Made by a program: the position numbers and the translations under genes. DNA of 6,833 nucleotides, taken from the NCBI GenBank assembly GCA_020723225.1, contig DYJG01000137.1, positions 1 to 6,833 of the forward strand, written 5' to 3'. The notes below the pieces were generated by a model. It did no database searches. It was given only the letters and a program-made list of their open reading frames with translations, and was not told the DNA's origin. The DNA comes from Desulfobacca acetoxidans. Lineage in GTDB: Bacteria; Desulfobacterota; Desulfobaccia; Desulfobaccales; 0-14-0-80-60-11. This document shows positions 1 to 5,529 of the stretch, one piece after another. The first letter of the stretch is position 1. Each line of letters begins with the position of its first letter.

Positions 1-48
1 ACCTTCTCCTCCGAGCCCGGCGCAATTTCTGCAAAAAACCCACGAATT

Positions 49-54
49 AAGGAG
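49..54 (+). promoter_or_regulatory. Ribosome binding site of the large glycosyltransferase gene
   Basis: The sequence AAGGAG lies 10 bases before the ATG at 65 and is a near-ideal Shine-Dalgarno element. It supports ATG 65 as the start. The rest of the leader (1-48) shows no convincing -35/-10 promoter and no reading frame I can assign, so the promoter, or an upstream operon partner, is probably outside the window. Confidence 0.8.
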
Positions 55-64
55 AAACACCACC

Positions 65-3000
65 ATGCCATCCCCCAAGACAACTGACCAGCCCCTGGTG
101 TCCATCGGCATGATGGTCTTCAATGGCGAACGCTTCCTGGCGAAATCCATCGAAGCAATCCTGTCTCAGGAATATAAGAATTTTGAACTGATCATCTCGG
201 ACAATGCTTCGGAAGATCACTCCCAGGAGATTTGCCGGGAATACCAGGCCCGGGACTTCCGTATCCATTTCTCAGTCAATGAGACCAATATGGGGGCCCA
301 ATTTAACAGCCTTAAAGTATTGAACCTGGCCCAGGGGAAATACTTCATGTGGGCCGCGGATCATGACCTGTGGCATCCCACATTTCTCACCAGATGTGTG
401 GAAATTCTGGAAAATGATCCCGAGGTGGTCCTGGCTTATCCCCGGGGGCTGAGGATCGATGTCTCTGACCGTCCGCTGCATCTGGCCACTAACCGGATCG
501 ATACCCGGAAACTGTCTCCTCTGGAAAGATTTCGCCGTATTATTTGGGACTTGCAAGGCGGAGACCCTTTTTATGGCTTGATGCGCACCGAGGTCATCCA
601 GGCCCTGGGGGTGGAGAACGCCCCCCTGTGGGCCGGCGACCAATGGGTGCTGGCGGCCCTGTCCCTGAAAGGCGCCATCGCCCATATCCCCGAGCCCTTG
701 TTTTACTGGCGCATAATTCGTGACGAATCCTTAGCCTATCGACAAAAGACCGTACCCCTGACCCTAAATCAGGGAAAGGGCCAGGCCATGGTCCAATTGG
801 AATTGCCCCAGCTCTGGCGCATTTTTGGCGAGGGGTGCCTGGAGACTATTGACTCTAGCTCTTTGCCGGACCAGGACAAAATTGCTCTCAAGACCGATAC
901 CAAACATTGTTTCGTAAAGCGTTACGGGGTCAATTGGGAAGAGGAGTTGCCCACCATGAAAACAGAAACCAAACCTCAGAAACCGGGGGCAAGAGTTCTC
1001 CTCACCACCTCTGCGGCCCCGGCCCAATCGCCTTTTTCCACTTCCGAAAAGCGGCCGCCCATCGGCTTGGGCTTTCTTATTTCGGTGCTCCGGGACGCCG
1101 GGCACGAGGTCTTTTTCATCGACAATTATCTGCAGCCCAGCGATTTCCTGGAAACGGACTATCTCCAAAAAAAACGGATAGATTTCGTGGGCATCTACGC
1201 CAACACCATCTGTTACCGGGACACCCGGCGGATGCTGCACCGGTTGGAATATCTCCGGCAGACCGGCCAGTGGCAGGGCAAGATAATCGTCGGCGGCCCC
1301 CATACCAGCGTGGCCCTGGACACTATCCCCCCCTTCGTGGACTACGTGGTCCAGGGCGAAGGGGAGCGGGCCATCCTGGATATCGTTGAGGGGAGGGTGA
1401 GCGAGAGGGTGGTTAAGTGCAAACGCATCCAGAACCTGGACGACCTGCCCATGCCGGCCTGGGATTATTTCGTCGACCTCCCCTATAACTGGGGCGCGGA
1501 CTGGTTTGACGACAAACCCGTCTTCACCATGAACACCAGCCGGGGCTGCCCCTTCAAATGCACCTTCTGCTCCGTGGGCTCCATCTGGGGGCGCAGGTAC
1601 ACCTATTTCAGCGCCGAACGCATCGTGGCCGAAATCGAACACCTGGTCCGGAAATATGGGGCCAAGGGCATCTATTTCCGGGAGGACAACTTCACCGTCA
1701 ACAAGGAAAGAACGGTAAAATTTTGCAATCTTCTCCTGGAAAAAGGCATCAAGATCTCCTGGGCCTGTGAAACCCGGGTGGACACCCTGGACCGGGAACT
1801 GCTGGACCTCATGGTCCGGGCCGGGTTGAAGGCCTTTTACTTCGGGGTGGAAAGCGGCTCCCAGAAGGTCTTGGACTTCTTGAAAAAGGGCATCAACCTC
1901 GCCCAGACCAAGGCCGCGTTCCAGCTCTGCCGGGAATTCGGGGTCAAAACCGCGGCCAGCGTCATCGTGGGCACCCCCGGCGAGACCCCTGAGGATCTGC
2001 AACAAACCATCGCCTTAATCAACGAGATCAAGCCCAGCGTCTGCTGGTTCAATGTCTTCGTGGGCATTCCGGACAGCTTTTTGTACCGGTATACCTTGGA
2101 ACACAAGCTGCATGAATTCGTCGACGACCGGGGCCTGGTCTATCTCAAGGGCCACAACGAGAGGGTTCAGGCCTTTTACGGCGGCCAGTGGGACGCGCGG
2201 GTGCCGGTGGCCCGGGACCACCGGGGTGAGGTATTCCAGCCCAAGGTCAGCGTGGTCATGGCCGTGCACAACGGCGGCCCTTACCTGGAAAAGGCCATTC
2301 AAAGTATTTTCCAGCAGACCTGCCAGAATTACGAATTCCTCATCATCGACGACGCGTCCACTGACGAAACGGCCCAGGTCCTGAAGAACCTGGACGATTT
2401 CCGGGTCCGGGTCATTACCAACCAGGAAAACCTGGGCCTCACCAAATCCCTCAACCTCGGCATCAGCCAGGCCCGGGGGGAATATATCGCCCGCATGGAC
2501 GCAGACGACCTGTCCCTGCCCCACCGCCTGGAGAAGCAAGTGCAATTTCTGGAGAACCACCCCGAACACGCCCTGGTGGGCACTCCTTACTACCAGATCG
2601 ACGAGGCCGGCCAGACAAAAAACCTGATCCGGGTGTTGACCGAAGACAGTGAGTTGCGCACCAGTTTACTCAAACAGAACTGGTTCGGACACGGCAGCGT
2701 CATGATGCGCAAGGCCGCGGTGGTTCAGGCCGGGGGGTACGACGAACGGTTCACCTATGCCCAGGACTATGATCTCTGGCTGCGCCTGGCGGACAACCAT
2801 AAGCTGGCCAATCTGGCCGAGCCGCTCTATTGCTGGCGAGCCACTTCCACTTGCATCTCCAAGGAAAAGGCAAAGCAGCAGCAGCATTTTGCCCGGCTGG
2901 CCCAAAAAAGGGCCCGGGAGCGTCAAACCTCGGCCGGAAGCGGCGCTCTAAAGCAGAAATCCGGGGCATCATCCGTCCTGCCCCTGGTGTCGGTGATCGT

Positions 3001-5461
3001 CCCCACATTCAACCGCCCGGATACGCTGGTGGCCACCCTGCAAAGCATCCTGGAACAGACTTATGAAAACCATGAAATTATCGTGGTCAACGACTGCGGC
3101 CTGGACGTGGCCGGCATTGTGGGCTGGCTCAATAAGAAGGGGAACATCACTTATATCAAGCACGACCGCAACCGGGGTCTGGCCGCGGCCCGGAACACCG
3201 GCCTGAAACTGGCCCGTGGCAAATATATCGCCTACCTGGACGACGACGATCTTTTCTATCCCGACCACCTGGAGACCCTGGTAACCCGCCTGGAAACCAC
3301 CGATTTCCGGGTGGCCTATACGGATGCGCACCGGGCCCATCAGACGAAACAGCAGGGCAGATATGTGACCACTTGCAAGGACCTGCCGTACTCCCACGAT
3401 TTTAATGCCGACCACCTGCTGGTGGCCAACCAGTTCCCGGTGCTCTGCCTGATGCACGAAAAGGCCTGCCTGGAGAAGTCCGGCCTCTTTGACGAAACCC
3501 TGACCACCCACGAGGATTGGGATTTATGGATCCGGCTGTCCCTCCATTATCCTTTTTCCCATATCAAAAAGGTCACCTGCGAGTTCTCCTGGCGCCAGGA
3601 CGGCAGCACCATGACCAGCCAGAAGAGGGCGGATTTCATCCGCACCCTGGAGATCATCCACGCCAAATATCAGGAGCATATCCAAGACCGGCCCTATTTA
3701 AAGGCCATGCAGGAGCAATTTTTACGGCAACAGAAAGCCGCCCTGAAAAAATCCACCCCCGAGGCCGATGCTGCCGCCGACCGCGCCCAGGTCCTCCTGG
3801 GGATGGCCACCGCGGCCATGGAACGGGAGGACTGGGGGGCTGCGGAAAAGCATCTGCGCGCCCTCATCCAAAACTCTCCGGACCTTTGGGAAGCGTCCCT
3901 CTCCTTAAGCGACATTCTCACCCTGCAGGGCAAGCACCGGGACGCCTGGGAGGTCTTGCGGGGCGCCTTGCAGGCGAATCCCGAGGCCCTGCCCTTGCTC
4001 AAACGCCTGGGTCTCAATTGCCGCTGTCGGGGAGACCTGAGCGGCGCCATGGCGGCCTTCACCAAGGCCTGGAACCGGAACCCCAAGGACCCCGAGATCC
4101 TTAGCCAGTTGGGCGCGACCTGCATTGATTTGGGACTCTTTCAGGAGGCTAAAAGTTATTTATTGGACGCGGTGGAGATCGATCCCCGGCAGATCGAGGC
4201 CTGGCTGGGATTGGCCCGGGTAGCCCAGCATTCGGAGGACCGGGAGGCCTTCGACCAGGCCTGCCGCCGGGCCGCGGCCATCAATTCCCATCACCCCCGG
4301 CTGCGGGAGCTAACCAAAGGCCGCCCCCCGGGAAACGGCGGGGCCGCGGCCACCCCCTCCCGGGAAGTCCGGCAAGAACCGGCCTCCAAGCCGGAGCGGG
4401 TCCTGGCCTCCATCATCATCCCGGTCTTCAATAACCTCTCCCTGACCCGCCAATGCCTGGAGTCCATCAGTGGGCACACCGACTACCCCCATGAAATCAT
4501 CGTGGTGGACAACGGTTCGACAGACGGCACCCGGGACTATTTGTACGGGTTGGAAGCCGAGGGCGCGGTGCGGGTCATCAGCAACCGCACCAACCTGGGC
4601 TTTGCCAAGGCCTCCAACCAGGGAGCCCGGGCCGCGCAGGGAGAATACCTGGTCTTTCTCAACAACGACACCATCGTGCAGCCCGGCTGGCTGCAAGAGC
4701 TTGCCGCCTGTGCCGGGAAAGACGAAAAGATCGGGGCCGTGGGCGCCAAGCTGCTGTATCCGGACGATTCCATCCAGCACGCAGGCGTGGTTTTCGATGA
4801 TCGGAAACTTGTTTGTCATATCTACCAACACTATGACAAAGACCATCCCGCGGTTAACAAGGAAAGGGCCTTCCAGGCCGTAACCGCGGCCTGCATGCTG
4901 ATTAGGAAAGACCTCTTCCTGGCTGCGGGAGCATTCGACGAAGCCTACCGGAACGGCTATGAGGATGTGGACCTCTGTTTCACCTTAAGGGAGCAGGGGT
5001 ATCAGGTAGTCTATAATCCCCGGGCAGTAGTTTATCACCTGGAGAGCAAGACCCCGGGCAGACACGATCTGGATAAGGAAAATTCCCGGATTTTCAGATC
5101 AAAGTGGTTCGATAAAATCATCTCCGATCTGGACAAATACCATCAAGAAGACGACATCGCCGTCGAAATTCTGGACCGCCAGGGGAATGTGGACACCGTT
5201 ATGGTCCATGACGGCAATGACAATATTTTTTGGCAGGAAGCGGTAAAATACCGGCAGGAAGGAGCCCTGGACAAGGCTGAAACTTGTTATCTCCGGGCCT
5301 TGCGATTCAATCCCTTCGACCCCCGTAAGGCTCTCGTGGCCCGGGAATTGGGTGACCTTTATGAGACCTTGGGAAGACATTCCCAGGCGGAGCAATTGCG
5401 CCGACTGGTAGATGCCTTTATACCCAGTCTCGGGAATCGCGATTTAAACCTCGAAATTTAA
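65..5461 (+). CDS. Multidomain glycosyltransferase with embedded B12-binding/radical SAM module and TPR repeats
   Basis: This is an uninterrupted 1798-residue protein. Domain order by residue: GT2 glycosyltransferase (about 10-240), B12-binding-like Rossmann domain (307-440), radical SAM core (485-690), GT2 (726-930), GT2 (972-1190), five TPRs (1243-1410), GT2 (1446-1665) and a short TPR segment (1722-1782). I see no signal peptide and no membrane helices, so it should work in the cytoplasm, perhaps at the inner face of the membrane. From family knowledge, GT2 enzymes transfer sugars from nucleotide-sugar donors, and TPRs usually mediate protein contacts. I infer a role in building a polysaccharide, O-antigen or protein-linked glycan. 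The start is set by ATG 65 with AAGGAG 10 bases upstream; a second possible start exists at 956. Most bacterial GT2 enzymes are 250-400 residues, so this is an extreme fusion. Linkers at about 928-971 and 1417-1445 are polar or rich in Gly, Ala and Pro, as expected between independent domains. Donor, acceptor and product cannot be read from the sequence. Confidence 0.93.
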   Translation: MPSPKTTDQPLVSIGMMVFNGERFLAKSIEAILSQEYKNFELIISDNASEDHSQEICREYQARDFRIHFSVNETNMGAQFNSLKVLNLAQGKYFMWAADHDLWHPTFLTRCVEILENDPEVVLAYPRGLRIDVSDRPLHLATNRIDTRKLSPLERFRRIIWDLQGGDPFYGLMRTEVIQALGVENAPLWAGDQWVLAALSLKGAIAHIPEPLFYWRIIRDESLAYRQKTVPLTLNQGKGQAMVQLELPQLWRIFGEGCLETIDSSSLPDQDKIALKTDTKHCFVKRYGVNWEEELPTMKTETKPQKPGARVLLTTSAAPAQSPFSTSEKRPPIGLGFLISVLRDAGHEVFFIDNYLQPSDFLETDYLQKKRIDFVGIYANTICYRDTRRMLHRLEYLRQTGQWQGKIIVGGPHTSVALDTIPPFVDYVVQGEGERAILDIVEGRVSERVVKCKRIQNLDDLPMPAWDYFVDLPYNWGADWFDDKPVFTMNTSRGCPFKCTFCSVGSIWGRRYTYFSAERIVAEIEHLVRKYGAKGIYFREDNFTVNKERTVKFCNLLLEKGIKISWACETRVDTLDRELLDLMVRAGLKAFYFGVESGSQKVLDFLKKGINLAQTKAAFQLCREFGVKTAASVIVGTPGETPEDLQQTIALINEIKPSVCWFNVFVGIPDSFLYRYTLEHKLHEFVDDRGLVYLKGHNERVQAFYGGQWDARVPVARDHRGEVFQPKVSVVMAVHNGGPYLEKAIQSIFQQTCQNYEFLIIDDASTDETAQVLKNLDDFRVRVITNQENLGLTKSLNLGISQARGEYIARMDADDLSLPHRLEKQVQFLENHPEHALVGTPYYQIDEAGQTKNLIRVLTEDSELRTSLLKQNWFGHGSVMMRKAAVVQAGGYDERFTYAQDYDLWLRLADNHKLANLAEPLYCWRATSTCISKEKAKQQQHFARLAQKRARERQTSAGSGALKQKSGASSVLPLVSVIVPTFNRPDTLVATLQSILEQTYENHEIIVVNDCGLDVAGIVGWLNKKGNITYIKHDRNRGLAAARNTGLKLARGKYIAYLDDDDLFYPDHLETLVTRLETTDFRVAYTDAHRAHQTKQQGRYVTTCKDLPYSHDFNADHLLVANQFPVLCLMHEKACLEKSGLFDETLTTHEDWDLWIRLSLHYPFSHIKKVTCEFSWRQDGSTMTSQKRADFIRTLEIIHAKYQEHIQDRPYLKAMQEQFLRQQKAALKKSTPEADAAADRAQVLLGMATAAMEREDWGAAEKHLRALIQNSPDLWEASLSLSDILTLQGKHRDAWEVLRGALQANPEALPLLKRLGLNCRCRGDLSGAMAAFTKAWNRNPKDPEILSQLGATCIDLGLFQEAKSYLLDAVEIDPRQIEAWLGLARVAQHSEDREAFDQACRRAAAINSHHPRLRELTKGRPPGNGGAAATPSREVRQEPASKPERVLASIIIPVFNNLSLTRQCLESISGHTDYPHEIIVVDNGSTDGTRDYLYGLEAEGAVRVISNRTNLGFAKASNQGARAAQGEYLVFLNNDTIVQPGWLQELAACAGKDEKIGAVGAKLLYPDDSIQHAGVVFDDRKLVCHIYQHYDKDHPAVNKERAFQAVTAACMLIRKDLFLAAGAFDEAYRNGYEDVDLCFTLREQGYQVVYNPRAVVYHLESKTPGRHDLDKENSRIFRSKWFDKIISDLDKYHQEDDIAVEILDRQGNVDTVMVHDGNDNIFWQEAVKYRQEGALDKAETCYLRALRFNPFDPRKALVARELGDLYETLGRHSQAEQLRRLVDAFIPSLGNRDLNLEI
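92..784 (+). other. GT2 glycosyltransferase domain 1 of the large protein
   Basis: Residues about 10-240 open with the GT-A nucleotide-binding strand pattern (VSIGMMVFNGERFL, then LIISDNASED). A metal-binding DxD is present as D99-H-D101 in the context WAADHDLW. A likely catalytic-base segment is GDQW at D192, followed by the EPLFYWR motif at residues 210-216, which closes many GT2 domains. This suggests an active enzyme; the sugar is unknown. After it comes a region of about 60 residues without a recognisable fold, before the B12-like domain. Confidence 0.85.
941..958 (+). promoter_or_regulatory. Possible internal ribosome binding site and start codon (Met298)
   Basis: GAGGAG at 941-946 lies 9 bases before an in-frame ATG at 956-958, inside the large gene. 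The context before this ATG (CCACC) matches that before the true start at 65. It falls exactly in the linker between GT2 domain 1 and the B12-like domain. It could make a shorter product that begins with the B12/radical SAM module, or be a relic of a once separate gene. GAGGAG is also simply two glutamate codons, so chance is a real alternative. Confidence 0.3.
983..1384 (+). other. B12-binding-like domain of the large protein
   Basis: Residues about 307-440 match the N-terminal cobalamin-binding fold of class B radical SAM enzymes. They have an opening strand RVLLTTSAAP, then PPIGLGFL at 331-338, AGHEVFFID, a DFVGIYANT strand, GGPH at 410-413 and the closing VDYVVQGEGE ending at 434. These segments are typical of the BchE/B12-binding radical SAM superfamily. 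The DxHxxG motif that supplies an axial histidine to cobalt in methionine synthase-type domains is not present; several characterised members also lack it. Cobalamin binding is therefore probable but not proven. Confidence 0.82.
1517..2134 (+). other. Radical SAM domain of the large protein
   Basis: Residues about 485-690 form a radical SAM core. The cluster motif is C495-P-F-K-C499-T-F-C502, which would hold a [4Fe-4S] cluster that cleaves S-adenosylmethionine. Further family landmarks are GIYFREDNF around 535-543, FGVESGS at 593-599 (the strand-4 glutamate region that contacts SAM) and VGTPGET at 635-641. All key residues look intact. With the preceding B12-like domain it resembles class B radical SAM methyltransferases and ring-forming enzymes. 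The substrate cannot be told; a glycan, lipid carrier or peptide are all open. Confidence 0.92.
2240..2854 (+). other. GT2 glycosyltransferase domain 2 of the large protein
   Basis: Residues about 726-930 are a canonical GT2 domain. They start with KVSVVMAVHNGGPYL and LIIDDASTDET, have the metal-binding motif MDADD (D812-A-D814), the FGHGSVMMRK acceptor-side segment, the catalytic-base segment QDYDLW (D901) and the ending EPLYCWR (919-925). It resembles bacterial glycosyltransferases of capsule and exopolysaccharide clusters. It begins about 35 residues after the radical SAM core and is followed by a basic, Gln-rich linker. Confidence 0.92.
2978..3634 (+). other. GT2 glycosyltransferase domain 3 of the large protein
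   Basis: Residues about 972-1190 begin with PLVSVIVPTFNRPDTL and IIVVNDCG. The NRGLAAARNTGL helix and an aspartate run YLDDDD (D1059-D1062) provide the metal site. The catalytic-base segment is HEDWDLW (D1151), followed by a tryptophan-arginine ending (FSWRQDGST). It is the same fold as domain 2 but clearly diverged, so this is not a recent tandem duplication. It is joined to domain 2 by a linker rich in Lys, Gln, Ser and Ala. Confidence 0.92.
3791..4294 (+). other. Five-repeat TPR array of the large protein
   Basis: Residues 1243-1410 divide into about five consecutive helix-turn-helix repeats: 1243-1274, 1275-1308, 1309-1342, 1343-1376 and 1377-1410. The last four are exactly 34 residues. 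They show the TPR pattern of a small residue near position 8, Gly or Ala near 15-20, and an Asn-Pro or Asp-Pro end (SPDL, NPEA, NPKD, DPRQ). TPR arrays usually bind partner proteins or peptides. Here the array sits between GT2 domains 3 and 4 and may space or dock them. It is followed by a Pro/Gly/Ala-rich linker at 1417-1445. Confidence 0.88.
4400..5059 (+). other. GT2 glycosyltransferase domain 4 (rhamnosyltransferase/O-antigen type) of the large protein
   Basis: Residues about 1446-1665 begin ASIIIPVFNNLSLT and IIVVDNGSTDGT. The metal-site motif is FLNNDT (N1533-N-D1535) in place of DxD, which is usual for the WbbL/rhamnosyltransferase-like branch of GT2. HAGVVFDD (from H1572), the ACMLIRKDLF segment and YEDVDLC (E1633, D1634) are the other hallmarks of that branch. 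The enzyme is probably active. A deoxysugar such as rhamnose is a family-based possibility and not a firm assignment. Confidence 0.9.
5228..5410 (+). other. C-terminal TPR-like segment of the large protein
   Basis: Residues about 1722-1782 hold one to two TPR-like units: WQEAVKYRQEGALDKAETCY, an ending FNPFDP, then ARELGDLYETLGRHSQAE. It follows domain 4 after about 55 residues that I do not recognise. It may fold back on the main TPR array or serve as a separate docking site. Confidence 0.7.
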
Positions 5462-5472
5462 GTCCGCCGACA

Positions 5473-5511
5473 GAAAAGGCCGGCTCCCCTCGGGAACCGG
5501 CCTTTTCTTTT
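5473..5511 (+). terminator. Rho-independent terminator, probably used from both sides
   Basis: A perfect 11-base-pair stem is formed by GAAAAGGCCGG (5473-5483) and CCGGCCTTTTC (5497-5507). The stem can extend inward past one mismatch by TCCC (5485-5488) with GGGA (5492-5495), closing on a three-base loop. On the plus strand it starts 12 bases after the stop codon and ends in a T-rich tail (TTTTCTTTT). On the minus strand it lies just past the hppA stop and its transcript ends in TTTTC followed by a poorer U tract, so it probably serves both convergent genes, more strongly for the plus strand. Confidence 0.9.
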
Positions 5512-5529
5512 ACTTAACTCTGTGTGCGC

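Noticed and set aside
1..48. Possible promoter in the leader of the large gene
   Set aside because: No convincing -35/-10 pair is visible in this short stretch; the gene may be transcribed from further upstream.
764..2005. Long open frame of 413 codons on the minus strand, opposite the GT/radical SAM region
   Set aside because: It lies wholly antisense to a strongly supported coding region, its translation shows no recognisable domain, and open antisense frames of this size are common in codon-biased GC-rich genes.
2969..3511. Minus-strand open frames opposite GT2 domain 3, with others at 2015-2569 and 4310-4846
   Set aside because: They are shadows of the plus-strand gene: repetitive Gly/Val/His/Gln-rich translations, no family match and no ribosome binding site of note.
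2240..3634. Possible recent tandem duplication giving GT2 domains 2 and 3
   Set aside because: The two domains share only family-level motifs and differ in spacing, metal-site motif and C-terminal part, with no visible nucleotide-level repeat.
3517..4104. Plus-strand 195-codon open frame in another phase over the TPR region
   Set aside because: The translation is Pro/Gly/Arg/His-rich with no known fold, while the overlapping main frame gives clear TPR repeats.
3181..4351. Repeated palindrome GGCCGCGGCC at 3181-3190, 4270-4279 and 4342-4351
   Set aside because: All three copies lie in the same reading phase and encode runs of alanine with the preferred codons GCC and GCG, so codon bias explains them without a regulatory site.
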